64,000 nt of DNA from Prochlorococcus sp. scB241_528O2 (GCA_000634115.1 JFLJ01000137.1:1-64000); one strand, 5' to 3'; shown: positions 45,082 to 56,250, numbered from the stretch's first letter. Numbers and translations: made by a program. The notes: generated by a model from the sequence alone, not told the origin.

Positions 45082-45522
45082 ATGACAAATTCTAAAACTT
45101 CCTCAAACAATTCCTCTAAAAATAATGAATTGTACGCGATAGCAGAAACTTCAGGTCAACAATTTTGGTTCGAAGTTGATAGGTACTATGATATTGATAG
45201 ATTAAATGCTAAAGAGAAAGAGAAAATAACACTAGAAAAAGTTTTACTTATAAAAGATAAAAAATCTATTTCTATAGGAAAACCTTATGTTAAAGATGCA
45301 AAAATTGAATTAGAAGTTGTTTCGCACAAAAGAGATAGGAAAATTCTTGTTTATAAGATGCGTCCTAAAAAAAAGACTAGAAGAAAAATGGGTCACAGGC
45401 AAGAACTCACAAGAGTTATGGTAAAATCTATTTCAATAGGTAAAACTTCCACTAAGTCATCTTCTAAAAAAGAGTCTGTCAAAAAGGAAACTAAACCAAA
45501 ATCTGAAAAATCTAAAAATTAA
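45082..45522 (+). CDS. rplU: 50S ribosomal protein L21
   Basis: YAIAETSGQQFWFEVDRYYD... KMRPKKKTRRKMGHRQ; Lys-rich C-terminal tail. Confidence 0.95.
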   Translation: MTNSKTSSNNSSKNNELYAIAETSGQQFWFEVDRYYDIDRLNAKEKEKITLEKVLLIKDKKSISIGKPYVKDAKIELEVVSHKRDRKILVYKMRPKKKTRRKMGHRQELTRVMVKSISIGKTSTKSSSKKESVKKETKPKSEKSKN

Positions 45523-45531
45523 ACATTTCTA

Positions 45532-45792
45532 ATGGCACATAAAAAAGGAACAGGTTCAACAAGAAACGGACGAGATTCAAACTCAAAAAGATTGGGAGTA
45601 AAAGCTTATGGTGGAGAGAAAGTTAGTGCTGGATCAATTTTAATTCGTCAAAGGGGTACTTCCTTTTTGCCAGGGATCAACGTTGGGAAAGGTAAAGATG
45701 ACACACTTTTTGCACTTAAAGAAGGAACGGTAAGCTTTGAAAGCATAAAAAGAAATTTAAGAAATAGAAAAAGAGTTAATATACTTATCTGA
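45532..45792 (+). CDS. rpmA: 50S ribosomal protein L27
   Basis: [29 protein letters not shown]. Confidence 0.98.
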   Translation: MAHKKGTGSTRNGRDSNSKRLGVKAYGGEKVSAGSILIRQRGTSFLPGINVGKGKDDTLFALKEGTVSFESIKRNLRNRKRVNILI

Positions 45793-46525
45793 TTTTCTTA
45801 TAAGCTCTTGTAGTTATAAGAATAGGATGAAAAACTTCTAAAAAATTTGATTGAAGCGTTTTGAAAAACTTTTCAATAATTTTACTATCGTCGACATGGA
45901 AAGGATATTCATTTTTTTCTCCTTTAAAGAAATACCAATTAAATAAAGCAATAGAATTTGAATTCATAATCTCACTGAAAATCTCGATTTGAGCAGCAGG
46001 ATTGTCAAGATGCTCCAAAACATCAAGACAAACTATAGTATCAAATTTAGATATTTGTGTATCTTTAATTGTCTTGCAAAAAGTAAGTTTTTTTTCGACT
46101 CCTAATTCCTTAGCCCTGTATTCAACAAAATTTCTATTTGTTTCATTTATATCTACAAAGAAAACTTGCTCAACTTTTTTAGACATGGCATTAGCTAAAG
46201 CATGCGTTCCGATACCTCCTCCAAAATCTAAAACCAAATTTGTAGAAAATCTCTGCTGTAGTTTTAAAGTATCAGCAATGTAATCCTTGCTTGAAATATG
46301 CCAAGCAGCTAAATCTGCTACATGACGATCTCCAACAATATCACTATAAAAATCTGAAGCATCACTTAGAGCATCTCCAGGATGTAAATTTGCTAAATTA
46401 ATTTTTGCATTTGAAAGAAATCCATCTAAATCCGATTCTTGCATTGAAAAGAATTCCATTAAATGTGATTTCAAATTGAAGGCATTATCTAAAAACTCTT
46501 TTAATATAAAACTATTGTCTTTCAA
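45785..46525 (-). CDS. SAM-dependent methyltransferase
   Basis: [24 protein letters not shown] class-I methyltransferase motifs. Confidence 0.85.
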   Translation of the reverse strand: MKDNSFILKEFLDNAFNLKSHLMEFFSMQESDLDGFLSNAKINLANLHPGDALSDASDFYSDIVGDRHVADLAAWHISSKDYIADTLKLQQRFSTNLVLDFGGGIGTHALANAMSKKVEQVFFVDINETNRNFVEYRAKELGVEKKLTFCKTIKDTQISKFDTIVCLDVLEHLDNPAAQIEIFSEIMNSNSIALFNWYFFKGEKNEYPFHVDDSKIIEKFFKTLQSNFLEVFHPILITTRAYKKIR

Positions 46526-46601
46526 TTACTTACTTTTAATTTTCAATATAAAAATCATAGGATGGTAATAAATCTTTCTCAAAGTATTCTTAATATTAAA
46601 A

Positions 46602-47519
46602 ATGGAAACTAAAGATGGATTCTTAGTAATTAATAAAGATAAAGGCTGTACTTCTCATGATTGTGTTAAAAAGATAAGAAAGTTACTAAATACAAAGAAA
46701 GTTGGGCACACAGGAACTCTTGATCCAGAAGTTAAAGGAACATTACCAATTGCAATTGGTAATGCAACAAGATTTATTCAATATCTACCTCAGGGGAAAA
46801 CTTACTTAGGACAAATTAAATTAGGTATTAGAACAAGCACTGATGATATTCACGGCAAAATAATTAATCAAAAAGATTGGCCCAAAATTTCTAATGAGCA
46901 ATTAGATCAATATTTAAATAACTTTAGAGGAATCATTAAACAAATCCCACCAAAAGTATCTAGCGTTCACGTTAATGGTGAGAGAGCTTATAAAAAATTT
47001 TTTAATAATGAAAGTTTTGAATTAACGCCAAGAGAAGTAAAAATAGACTATCTAGAATTAATGAATTGGGACCAAATAAAAGGAATCATAGAAATAAAAA
47101 TCAAATGTTCCGCAGGTACATATATAAGAGCAATTGCCAGAGATTTAGGGACAGTTCTTAATTCCGAGGGGTGCCTCTTAACATTAAAAAGAATTTCAGC
47201 TTGTGGATTTCATGAAAAAAATTCCATAAAAATATCAGATATAGAAAAAAGTATAAATAATCCTACAAATTTTATTATTCCAACAATTTCTGCTCTCAAT
47301 CACATTCCAACATTAGTTTTAAATAAAGAAGAAGAAATCAATTTTTGGCAAACTGGAAGAACAATTAAAGTTAATATTAATTACTTAAATAAAAGCAACA
47401 CTTTTGATTATAAAAAACCTATAAAGGTAATAGATAAAAGAAAAACTCTTCTTGGTATAGGCTTTTTAAATGAGCAACAAACTAATATAAATCCCAAATT
47501 AGTCCTTAATGCAAAATGA
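46602..47519 (+). CDS. truB: tRNA pseudouridine-55 synthase
   Basis: [35 protein letters not shown]. Confidence 0.96.
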   Translation: METKDGFLVINKDKGCTSHDCVKKIRKLLNTKKVGHTGTLDPEVKGTLPIAIGNATRFIQYLPQGKTYLGQIKLGIRTSTDDIHGKIINQKDWPKISNEQLDQYLNNFRGIIKQIPPKVSSVHVNGERAYKKFFNNESFELTPREVKIDYLELMNWDQIKGIIEIKIKCSAGTYIRAIARDLGTVLNSEGCLLTLKRISACGFHEKNSIKISDIEKSINNPTNFIIPTISALNHIPTLVLNKEEEINFWQTGRTIKVNINYLNKSNTFDYKKPIKVIDKRKTLLGIGFLNEQQTNINPKLVLNAK

Positions 47520-47522
47520 TTA

Positions 47523-48908
47523 TTATAAAAAATACCTTTTAAAAGGTTTTATTTTAACCCCTCTATAAAAATGTTTTAATATTTCCTCAGCTTTTGCTCC
47601 TTTAATAGCCAAATATCTTGCGCCCCATTGACTCATTCCTACACCATGACCAGAACCATATCCTGAAACTACTAAAATCTTTTCTATGGAAGGAACATGA
47701 TTAAAGTGGTTTCTTGGGATTAATAATTTTTGATTTATATTTATTATTGATGGATCTTTAATATTATTTAGTCTAACTATTTCATCAAAATTTACGTTAT
47801 ATCGATAAGAAATATCAGATAAGCTATCACCCGCTTTAACAATATAGGTTATGGGTTTATCTTCTAATGTTTTAGTTGATAATAGTTCAGGTTTCTCATT
47901 ATCAGACTTAGTTTCATTATTTTCAATTAATTTAAATCTTACTAAAGTACTTTTAAGATCCATCCTTTTTCGAATATCTATTCCTGAAATTTGATCCGAT
48001 CCATAATCACCTTGAATTTTTACATTTTTTACTCTTCCTGTATTGGTTATATTTAAAATCTCAATTTGTTTTATGCCTCCAATCCTTGGAAATAATTTTT
48101 GCAATTGATCATTTGAAAATCTTTTCTGCCATCTAAGTTTAGGGTTTTTTTTATCAAAGTCTTTAACACTGGATAAATATGGAAATTCATTTTCCCATAC
48201 ATCTTGACTATTTTCGGTCATGCCAGCTGAACTACTATGAAATACAGCATTAATTAATTTATTTTTATATGTCAAAACTAAAGATCTTGTACTGCTAACG
48301 GCTTTTTTAGTTTCATAAGTACTTGACTCTAAGCCATTGTAGACTTGATTTCTATCAGTAGAATCGATATCAAATAGACTATTGCCCTTTTGCTTTAAAG
48401 CATAAGTTCTAGAAGCTATTGCTTGTGCTTTCAATGCTTCCATAGGCCATTTACTTGGCATCTCTGAACCAACGACACTGCTCAGATAATTTTCAACTCC
48501 GAGAATATTAACTACCAATATCTCATTATCAAGTACAAAAATCTTTAATTTTCCTGAGTATCTTTTCTGACCAACCCAAATACCTCTAACATCTGAAGTT
48601 TTCACTAAAAATTGATCTTTAGTCTTAAGATCATAAATTTTTTGTTTATTTTTATCAAACAACATAGTTTTTCTATTATTTGCCAGTTTTAAAGTTAAAC
48701 CTTTAAATTTTTTATTAGAAAATCCGTGCCCTTCAAAAGTTAATGGTATTGATCTATCAGCTCTAATCCTGATTTTTTGATTTTTTACAATTAAAACCTT
48801 TATAGTTGGTATTCTTGAGGCCTGTATGGGTCTTGTATTGAAAACACAAAAATTTATAATGAATATTAAAAAGTAATTATGAGTAATTTTTATGAATTTA
48901 AATGTCAC
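47523..48908 (-). CDS. SpoIID/LytB-domain exported protein with internal LysM
   Basis: LSSVVGSEMPSKWPMEALKAQAIASRTYAL; LysM YIVKAGDSLSDISYRYNVNFDEIVRLN; GYGSGHGVGMSQWGA. Confidence 0.9.
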   Translation of the reverse strand: MTFKFIKITHNYFLIFIINFCVFNTRPIQASRIPTIKVLIVKNQKIRIRADRSIPLTFEGHGFSNKKFKGLTLKLANNRKTMLFDKNKQKIYDLKTKDQFLVKTSDVRGIWVGQKRYSGKLKIFVLDNEILVVNILGVENYLSSVVGSEMPSKWPMEALKAQAIASRTYALKQKGNSLFDIDSTDRNQVYNGLESSTYETKKAVSSTRSLVLTYKNKLINAVFHSSSAGMTENSQDVWENEFPYLSSVKDFDKKNPKLRWQKRFSNDQLQKLFPRIGGIKQIEILNITNTGRVKNVKIQGDYGSDQISGIDIRKRMDLKSTLVRFKLIENNETKSDNEKPELLSTKTLEDKPITYIVKAGDSLSDISYRYNVNFDEIVRLNNIKDPSIININQKLLIPRNHFNHVPSIEKILVVSGYGSGHGVGMSQWGARYLAIKGAKAEEILKHFYRGVKIKPFKRYFL

Positions 48909-48997
48909 TATGTTTGAGAAACGAACACTTAATTTGCCTAAGTTTGACTAAATGTCTAGATTTAATCCAGATATAAAAATAAAAATATCATAAATAA

Positions 48998-49936
48998 GTG
49001 AATATAACCTTCTTAGGAACGAGTTCAGGAGTCCCTTCCTTAACAAGAAATGTTTCTTCATTAGCTCTTAAATTATCTCAATCTTCAGAGGTTTGGCTTT
49101 TTGACTGTGGAGAGGGAACACAACATCAAATAATGAAAAGCAATATTAAATCTTCGCAAATCAAAAAAATATTTATTACGCATATGCATGGAGACCATAT
49201 TTATGGTTTACCTGGTCTTTTGGCTACCTTAGGTTTATCAGGTAATAGTAAGGGTATTGAAATTTATGGTCCTTCAGAACTACAAAGTTTTATAAGTTCT
49301 GCGCTGAGTAATAGTTTTTGCAAATTATCGTTTCCATTGCATTTTGTAGCAGTTGAAAATTTTGCATCCCAAAATAAAACTTTATTCGAAAACAATACAA
49401 TAAAAGTAAATTGCGCCTGCCTTAAACATAAAATACCTGCTTATGGTTATCGAGTTAGCGAGAAAGACAAGCCAGGCATATTTGATATCAAGAAAGCAGA
49501 GTCTTTGAAAATAGCACGTGGACCAATATATTCAGAACTGCAACAGGGTAAAACAGTCGTATTAGCGGATGGGAGGACATTTGATGGGAAAGAGTTTTGC
49601 GGACCTCCTAGGGAGGGTGAAAGTTTTGTTTATTGCACAGATACTGTCTTTAGCGAATCAGCGGTATCATTATCAAAAAATGCCGATTTACTCGTACATG
49701 AATCTACATTTTCCCAAGAGGATGAGAGCATGGCCTATGAAAAATTACATTCGACAACTATCATGGCTGCGAAAACAGCATTATTATCAAATGCAAAAAA
49801 ATTAATTATTACTCATTTTAGTCCAAGATACACAAATAAAAATTCAATCACCCCAAGCGATTTGCTTAAAGAAGCGCAAAAAGTTTTCCCCAATACTCAC
49901 CTTGCAAAAGATTTCCTAACTGCAGAAATTAAATAA
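48998..49936 (+). CDS. rnz: Ribonuclease Z
   Basis: FLGTSSGVPSLTRN, THMHGDHIYGLPGLL; GTG start. Confidence 0.95.
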   Translation: MNITFLGTSSGVPSLTRNVSSLALKLSQSSEVWLFDCGEGTQHQIMKSNIKSSQIKKIFITHMHGDHIYGLPGLLATLGLSGNSKGIEIYGPSELQSFISSALSNSFCKLSFPLHFVAVENFASQNKTLFENNTIKVNCACLKHKIPAYGYRVSEKDKPGIFDIKKAESLKIARGPIYSELQQGKTVVLADGRTFDGKEFCGPPREGESFVYCTDTVFSESAVSLSKNADLLVHESTFSQEDESMAYEKLHSTTIMAAKTALLSNAKKLIITHFSPRYTNKNSITPSDLLKEAQKVFPNTHLAKDFLTAEIK

Positions 49937-49957
49937 ACTGCAACAGTTCGTGAGCAG

Positions 49958-49988
49958 GAGGGTTGTAAATGACCAACCCATGAAATAA
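49958..49988 (+). promoter_or_regulatory. Hairpin-containing leader element of unknown function (copy A)
   Basis: GGGTTG-TAAATGAC-CAACCC hairpin; similar element on the minus strand at 62735-62762. Confidence 0.35.
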
Positions 49989-50007
49989 TAGTCATAGATT
50001 TATCTAT

Positions 50008-50571
50008 TTGATGTCGATCGAAATGGTTACTTTTTTTTCGTTCCTTAATAAGTCTCTGAAAAGACTTTTAATTTTTCTACCTTTGTTTTTGGGTTTATTA
50101 TTTAATCCAATTTCTGCCAACGCACTCTATCCAAGTGATCCTTCTTCAGTAGATGTATTGAAAGGTAATCTTCATGGAGAAGATCTTCAGAATACTGAAT
50201 ATGTAAAATATGACTTATCTGGACAAGACTTAGGTGAGACTAATCTTCAAGGTGCATATATGAGTGTTACAACTGCAAAAAATGCCAGTTTTAAAGGTGC
50301 CAATATGGATGGTCTAATTGCATATGCAACTCGTTTTGATAATGCCGACCTTTCAGATGCAGTTCTTACTAATGCCGATCTATTGAAAAGCTTTTTTGAT
50401 GGAGCAAATATAGATGGAACAGATTTTACTGATTCAAATCTTGATCTTTCTCAGAGAAAAGCACTATGTTCAAGAGCAACAGGAACAAATCCAAAAACTG
50501 GTGTAGATACTCTAGACAGCCTTGAATGTACAGGATTAAGAGGTTATGTACCTGCCACACCAGAAGCTTAA
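50008..50571 (+). CDS. Exported pentapeptide-repeat protein
   Basis: Signal-peptide-like N-terminus; repeats LQGAYMSVTTAKNASFKGANMDGLIAYATRFDNADLSDAVLTNADLLKSFFDGANIDG; start may be ATG at 50011. Confidence 0.88.
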   Translation: MMSIEMVTFFSFLNKSLKRLLIFLPLFLGLLFNPISANALYPSDPSSVDVLKGNLHGEDLQNTEYVKYDLSGQDLGETNLQGAYMSVTTAKNASFKGANMDGLIAYATRFDNADLSDAVLTNADLLKSFFDGANIDGTDFTDSNLDLSQRKALCSRATGTNPKTGVDTLDSLECTGLRGYVPATPEA

Positions 50572-50586
50572 GCCTAATACATAATA

Positions 50587-50955
50587 TTAACTAGCTTCAG
50601 CTGGATAAATATTACCAGGCTCTTTTGAGCCTGGTTTTTTGCTATACCACCATTCTTGTATATCAGAAGAAAACTTCTTTGAAAAAAGAGTAATTACAGT
50701 TTCAACAGGTTTTGATCCAGGCTCCAAAATCTGAACCGAGTAAGAGGGGCATTTTCTTGAAGCCATATCTGCAACAAATCTAGAACCTATTCTTCTCCAA
50801 CTAGGCTCCTTACTTCTCCAAGCAAGCCTTGAACATGGCCATGGTAACTCTTCCCTATCATAAAGTCTGCAACATGGTCCAATGACCTTATAACTATATT
50901 GGCCACCATAACTTGATTGAACACTTCCATTCTTAAAAAATTCAAAGTTATTCAT
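50587..50955 (-). CDS. Conserved cyanobacterial hypothetical protein
   Basis: 122 aa, Cys/Trp-containing conserved-looking sequence (GPCCRLYDREELPWPCSRLAWRSKEPSW). Confidence 0.75.
   Translation of the reverse strand: MNNFEFFKNGSVQSSYGGQYSYKVIGPCCRLYDREELPWPCSRLAWRSKEPSWRRIGSRFVADMASRKCPSYSVQILEPGSKPVETVITLFSKKFSSDIQEWWYSKKPGSKEPGNIYPAEAS
50614..50640 (+). terminator. Intrinsic terminator for the pentapeptide-repeat gene
   Basis: Perfect 9-bp stem ACCAGGCTC/GAGCCTGGT, TTTT loop, T-run; lies inside the 3' coding end of the opposite-strand gene. Confidence 0.85.
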
Positions 50956-50959
50956 TACA

Positions 50960-50991
50960 CAAAAAAAAAGCCACTTTTAATAAAGAGTGGC
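50960..50991 (-). terminator. Intrinsic terminator downstream of petF
   Basis: GCCACT/AGTGGC stem followed on the minus strand by a T-run. Confidence 0.8.
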
Positions 50992-51036
50992 AGAAAAATA
51001 ATAAATTATCAACTTAAAAAAGTTAAATTTTTATAA

Positions 51037-51336
51037 TTAGTACAATTCTTCCTCAGCATGGGTTGTAATTGTTACATCAGACGTTGGATAAGCTACACAA
51101 GTGAGGACAAAACCAGCTTCTAATTGATCATCATCCAAGAAACTTTGGTCTGATTGATCAACACTACCTGAAGTAACCTTGCCTGCGCATGTTGAACAAG
51201 CTCCTGCTCTGCATGAATAGGGAAGATCAATTCCCTGCTCTTCAGCAGCATCGAGGATATATTGATCATCAGGTACTTCAATAGTTGAATTGAGTCCTTC
51301 ACTTTCGCTGATGAGTGTAACTTTGTAAGAAGCCAT
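51037..51336 (-). CDS. petF: [2Fe-2S] plant-type ferredoxin
   Basis: [16 protein letters not shown] 2Fe-2S motif, [10 protein letters not shown]. Confidence 0.97.
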   Translation of the reverse strand: MASYKVTLISESEGLNSTIEVPDDQYILDAAEEQGIDLPYSCRAGACSTCAGKVTSGSVDQSDQSFLDDDQLEAGFVLTCVAYPTSDVTITTHAEEELY

Positions 51337-51470
51337 TTAATTAAAAAATTGTTGGTAGTTAATACCTATCAAATACATTTTTAACATTGATTAGGTCGAT
51401 ATGTGAGATTTTGAAGTAAAAAATGACACAATAAAATGTATTAAAGAGTATTTATAAGAAAAACTTATAC

Positions 51471-52394
51471 TTAGGTTATATCGCTGGCCTTTTTCGCCAA
51501 GATACAAACCCAATCTTTTCTAGATGATATATCCAATAATTTCAAGTTATTTTGAATTAATATTCTTACAATTTCATCTTTTTGTGAATTCAGGATTCCA
51601 CTAAAAACGACTTCCCCATTATTTCTTAAACACTTATAAATATTTGGAATCATTTCTTTTATTACTTCAGCAAGAATATTACATAAAACAAAATCGAATT
51701 TTTTGAGTTGATATTTGAAAATAACCTCATTAAAAGATCCCAAATATGTATTTAAGCTGTTTAAACTTCCGAAATTTAACTGAAAATTAGAGTTAGTAGA
51801 ATTTATCGCTAAATAATCATTATCAATTGCAGAAACCTCTTTAGCTCCTAGTAATCTTGCAGCAATGCTCAAAATCCCGCTACCACTTCCAATATCTAAT
51901 ACTTTTTTTTCAGGAAATAACATTTTCTCCATTTTTTCTAAACATAAATACGTCGAGGGGTGACTGCCAGTACCAAAGGCTGCTCCAGGGTCAATTTTTA
52001 TGATTTGCTTATCCTTAAATTTTTCATTTAAATTTATCCAACAAGGCAATATTAAAAAATAATTTCCTACTAATTCAGGTAACCAATATTTCTTCCAGCT
52101 TGTTAACCAATCCTCCTCTTTAATAATACTCCAGTTAAACAATTGATTTTTATAGTCATTAATGTTGAGAAGTTTGCTAATTATTTCTTCAAAATCATTT
52201 CTTGAACTATCGTCCCATTCATCAATTGGAAGCCATATATTCACTGCTTTTTTATTTTCAGTTTTTATCAAATATTCAAATGAAAAACTAAAAATTCCGA
52301 GCTCATTTAATTTCCAAACAATAATCTCTTCTGAATCACTTTCTATCTGAAAGGTTAGTTTATACCATTCTTTAATTGCCATTATGTGGAGCAA
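51471..52394 (-). CDS. prmA: Ribosomal protein L11 methyltransferase
   Basis: [41 protein letters not shown]. Confidence 0.95.
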   Translation of the reverse strand: MLHIMAIKEWYKLTFQIESDSEEIIVWKLNELGIFSFSFEYLIKTENKKAVNIWLPIDEWDDSSRNDFEEIISKLLNINDYKNQLFNWSIIKEEDWLTSWKKYWLPELVGNYFLILPCWINLNEKFKDKQIIKIDPGAAFGTGSHPSTYLCLEKMEKMLFPEKKVLDIGSGSGILSIAARLLGAKEVSAIDNDYLAINSTNSNFQLNFGSLNSLNTYLGSFNEVIFKYQLKKFDFVLCNILAEVIKEMIPNIYKCLRNNGEVVFSGILNSQKDEIVRILIQNNLKLLDISSRKDWVCILAKKASDIT

Positions 52395-52399
52395 GAAAT

Positions 52400-53986
52400 T
52401 TATAAAGTAACTGGATTAGCGCTTGTAATTCCCTCTACTTCAATAATGGTATCAAGTAACTTATTAGGTATTGGATCATCAATACTTAGAACCATAACAG
52501 CTTCACCCCTAACAATTTTGCGTCCAACTTGCATGGAGGCAATATTTACATTGTTGCTACCCAATAAAGATCCCAGCTTGCCAATAATACCAGGCATATC
52601 TCTATGCCTAGTAACTAGCATATATCTACTCGGCGATACGTTAACTGGATATTGATCAATGCTAATAATTCTTAATTCTCCATCTGCAAAGATGCTTCCT
52701 GCTACGCTATGGTCACCATTATCGCCATATGTACTTAACTGAAGCGATCCACTAGCGAATTCAGGTCTTGCCTCATCTTTACTCTCAACCACTGAAATAC
52801 CTCTTGAATCTGCTTCAAGAGAAGCATTAACATAATTGATCCTATCTCCCAAAGCCTTGCTAAGAAGTCCCTTTAGACTTGCTATTATTAATGGCTGGGA
52901 AGGATGTTGAACAAATTCACCTTGGAGTTTTACCTCTAGTTTTTGAATCTGTCCCCCTGATAGCTGACTTATGAGAAGACCCATTGTTTCAGCTAACTGT
53001 AAATGAGGTTTTAAGCTATCCATAATATCAGGACTTAAACCAGGAATATTAACGGCTGTTCTAGCAGACAAACCGAGCAAGACGTCTCTTATTTGTTCAG
53101 CGACGTCAACAGATACATTTTCTTGCGCCTCTTGTGTAGATGCTCCTAAATGAGGGGTAAGAATAAGATTCTTTTGAACTTTCAGAAGCGGCGAATTAGA
53201 TTCCAAAGGTTCTTTAGAAAATACATCTATTGCTGCTCCTCCAATCAAGGATTTATTTAAAGCTTCTGCTAATGCTTCTTCTTCAATTAAACCTCCTCGA
53301 GCACAATTAATTAATTTTGCGCTACTTTTCATACTTTTCAGCACCTGCGCATTTACTAAATTCTCTGTCTCTGGTGTACGAGGCAAATGCAAAGTTACAT
53401 AATCGGATTGTTGGAATAAGTCATCTAGTTCGGAAAGTTTAACTTGTATTTGTTGAGCTCTTTCACTTGAGACAAAGGGATCATATCCGTAAACTTCCAT
53501 TCCTAATGCATTAGCAACTTTCGCTACATGAGCACCAATTTTCCCTAAACCTACAACTCCTAACTTTTTCTTATAAAGTTCATTACCAACAAACTTCTTT
53601 CTCTCCCATTTACCTAACAAAGTACTACTATTGGCTATTGGAATATGTCTAGATAAGGCCAACATCATAGCTATAGTGTGTTCAGCAGCAGCTATAGTAT
53701 TTCCCCCTGGAGAATTAACAACAAGAACTCCTTTTTGTGTAGCAGCCTTAACGTCTACATTATCAACTCCTACTCCTGCTCTTCCAATAATTCTCAATTT
53801 ATTTGAAGAGTTAATAATTTCTTCAGTCACTTGTGTGCCTGATCGTATCATTAGGGCATCATATTCTTTGATAATTGAAGCTAACTCAGAATTTGAGATC
53901 CCTAGCCTCTGATCAACCTGAGCAACTTGTGAAAGTATATCGATTCCTGTTTGATCAATTGGATCGGTAATGAGAACTTTTGTCAT
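52400..53986 (-). CDS. serA: D-3-phosphoglycerate dehydrogenase
   Basis: [30 protein letters not shown]-terminal ACT domain. Confidence 0.97.
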   Translation of the reverse strand: MTKVLITDPIDQTGIDILSQVAQVDQRLGISNSELASIIKEYDALMIRSGTQVTEEIINSSNKLRIIGRAGVGVDNVDVKAATQKGVLVVNSPGGNTIAAAEHTIAMMLALSRHIPIANSSTLLGKWERKKFVGNELYKKKLGVVGLGKIGAHVAKVANALGMEVYGYDPFVSSERAQQIQVKLSELDDLFQQSDYVTLHLPRTPETENLVNAQVLKSMKSSAKLINCARGGLIEEEALAEALNKSLIGGAAIDVFSKEPLESNSPLLKVQKNLILTPHLGASTQEAQENVSVDVAEQIRDVLLGLSARTAVNIPGLSPDIMDSLKPHLQLAETMGLLISQLSGGQIQKLEVKLQGEFVQHPSQPLIIASLKGLLSKALGDRINYVNASLEADSRGISVVESKDEARPEFASGSLQLSTYGDNGDHSVAGSIFADGELRIISIDQYPVNVSPSRYMLVTRHRDMPGIIGKLGSLLGSNNVNIASMQVGRKIVRGEAVMVLSIDDPIPNKLLDTIIEVEGITSANPVTL

Positions 53987-54085
53987 TTAAGATTGGTTCT
54001 TTAATCTTTTACTTTAACTTAATCTATAGTGTATCTATCTTATTTTATTAATTTGAATAACACACAAACATTTGAGGATTGAAAT

Positions 54086-54652
54086 TTGACTAAAAGTATT
54101 GTGATATTTGAAGACATGGATAAATGTATCCAGCTATTTAATGCTTTCAAAGAAAAATCAGTAATGCTCTCTGAAGCTATTTTGATACCGCCATTAACTG
54201 AAACAATATCTTCAGAAGAAAACGAATTGATAAATGCAAACGCGAATATCTTATTTAAATCTCAAAAATTTGAAGATATTAGAATCTTAAATCCTAAACT
54301 TGATAGAAAGATGAGACAAAAAGATATGAGTAGATGGCTGATGCCATTTGGTTTTATAGCTGGAATTGCTTTTTCTAATATGACCAATTTATCTACTTTC
54401 AGCTTTCTAGGTTTAAATAACATTGGTGAATCCTTAATAGGAGGTCTTTTAGGAATGGGTTCAGGATATTTAGGAAGCTTGTTTGCTGCTGCGAGTATCA
54501 ACATTAATAGAAATAAAGAGTTGAGATCAATTATTAACCTACATAAAGAAGGTAAATGGCTTGTTCTGATTGAAAATCAAATTGGGTTTGAATTACCTTG
54601 GGCTTTAATAAAACAATCAGAAGCAAAAGATATAATTTTTTTGGAAGGTTAA
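54086..54652 (+). CDS. Conserved cyanobacterial membrane hypothetical protein
   Basis: 188 aa; hydrophobic Gly-rich central region; stop followed directly by the next start. Confidence 0.7.
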   Translation: MTKSIVIFEDMDKCIQLFNAFKEKSVMLSEAILIPPLTETISSEENELINANANILFKSQKFEDIRILNPKLDRKMRQKDMSRWLMPFGFIAGIAFSNMTNLSTFSFLGLNNIGESLIGGLLGMGSGYLGSLFAAASININRNKELRSIINLHKEGKWLVLIENQIGFELPWALIKQSEAKDIIFLEG

Positions 54653-55444
54653 ATGATTGACTTAAAAGAAATCTTAATAAATTCAAAATATAAAAAAGAA
54701 ACTGAGGAATTAATAAATATTGCTAACTTAGCTTACAAGCACTGGGAAACTTATTGGACTGGATTTAATTCAACTTATGTTTGCGAAGAGATTTTAAAAG
54801 ATTTTGAAAATTTAAATGATTTCAAATTTTTTATTTATGGAGGATTCGCCTCTTCTCAAAGATCTAGAATAGCTTGCTACAGAGGAGATAATATTCCTGA
54901 AGAGGATGCGCTAAAAAGTAATTTTCCAGCTCAAGGGATAAAAATTAATGGCAATTTTTTATTTGATAATGCTACACAAGACGACTTTAGATCCCTCTTA
55001 AATGAAAATGGGTTAAATAAAACAAAAGTAGGTGATATATGGACTATTGGCGATAGGGGGGCACAAGGGATAATTGATAATTTAGATATTGAGCATCTAA
55101 ATGAAAAGTTTTTTTATTTGAGAGACGTAAAAGTGAAAATTAATTTAGTTGGTATAGATGAATTACAAATACCTTCTGGAAGATCAAAAAAACTTGTTAA
55201 TACAGTAGAAGCGTCAACAAGATTAGACGCTATAGCCTCAGCAGGTTTTAGGATATCACGAACAAAAATTATTGAAAGGATAGAAAATGGAATGCTTAGA
55301 TTAAATGGGAGCAAAGTTATCAAGCCAACTATTAATCTTAAAATTGGTGACAAACTCCAACTAGAAAACAAAGGATTTATCGAAATTCTAAATTTAGAAA
55401 TCACCAAAAGAGAACGATGGAAAGTTAAATTACTTAGAAAATGA
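54653..55444 (+). CDS. S4-domain RNA-binding protein (YlmH-like)
   Basis: C-terminal S4 domain (STRLDAIASAGFRISRTKIIERIENGMLRLNG); IGDIWTIGDRG-type YlmH core. Confidence 0.88.
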   Translation: MIDLKEILINSKYKKETEELINIANLAYKHWETYWTGFNSTYVCEEILKDFENLNDFKFFIYGGFASSQRSRIACYRGDNIPEEDALKSNFPAQGIKINGNFLFDNATQDDFRSLLNENGLNKTKVGDIWTIGDRGAQGIIDNLDIEHLNEKFFYLRDVKVKINLVGIDELQIPSGRSKKLVNTVEASTRLDAIASAGFRISRTKIIERIENGMLRLNGSKVIKPTINLKIGDKLQLENKGFIEILNLEITKRERWKVKLLRK

Positions 55445-55493
55445 AACGCAACCTGCTATTTTCTTATAAGGGGGATTAAATATTCTTCAATTT

Positions 55494-55565
55494 GGGCGAT
55501 TAGCTCAGTGGTAGAGCACTACCTCGACACGGTAGTGGCCACTGGTTCGAATCCAGTATCGCCCA
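55494..55565 (+). tRNA. tRNA-Val (anticodon GAC)
   Basis: Acceptor GGGCGAT/ATCGCCC; anticodon loop TCGACAC; T-arm GGTTCGAATCC. Confidence 0.96.
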
Positions 55566-55632
55566 TTAAAATTTTTAATGGTCTAATTTTTATCCACAGA
55601 AAATAATTTCATTTTTTAGATTATTAAAAAAA

Positions 55633-56250
55633 ATGAAACTTAATCAAATAATTAATCTCCATAAGGGTCTAACTGCATTTGTAGTGATTGGACTTATGAT
55701 ATTTTTTGATAATTTTACAATTGCTCCCTACGTTTATTTAGCTCTGCATGGTACTTATGGATTACTTTGGCTACTCAAAGAAAAGATATTTCCGGATCCC
55801 TATTTTAAAGAAGAAATCAATTTTTTAACTTCAATTACTGGTTTTATTTTCCTTGGAAGTTACTGGATAGCTCCTTATATTCTTATCTCATCTCAGAAGT
55901 CAGTTCCAAATTTAGTAATAGCGGCATCTATATCTATAAATGTAATTGGTGTGTTTTTACACTTTGCTAGTGATGCCCAAAAATATTTTTCTCTTAAATT
56001 AAAAAAAGATCTAATTAAAGAGGGATTTTTCAAAAATATAAGGAATACAAATTATCTAGGAGAAATACTTATTTATCTATCATTTGCACTCCTTTCAATG
56101 AGTCTCATCCCATTTTTAATTCTTGCAATATTTTTCTTTATAGTTTTTCTACCAAGAATGATAAAAAAAGACAAATCACTCACAAAATATGATTCATTTA
56201 AAGAATACAAGAAAAAAACGGGTCTAATTTTACCCAAATTAAATGTTTGA
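55633..56250 (+). CDS. Membrane protein, isoprenylcysteine methyltransferase/steroid-reductase-like
   Basis: Multiple TM; GFFKNIRNTNYLGEILIYLSFALL resembles the ICMT/DUF1295 C-terminal motif. Confidence 0.65.
   Translation: MKLNQIINLHKGLTAFVVIGLMIFFDNFTIAPYVYLALHGTYGLLWLLKEKIFPDPYFKEEINFLTSITGFIFLGSYWIAPYILISSQKSVPNLVIAASISINVIGVFLHFASDAQKYFSLKLKKDLIKEGFFKNIRNTNYLGEILIYLSFALLSMSLIPFLILAIFFFIVFLPRMIKKDKSLTKYDSFKEYKKKTGLILPKLNV

Noticed and set aside
47534-47547. ACCTTTTAAAAGGT palindrome at the truB/SpoIID junction as a bidirectional terminator
   Set aside because: Mostly A/T stem with little loop room; too weak to call.
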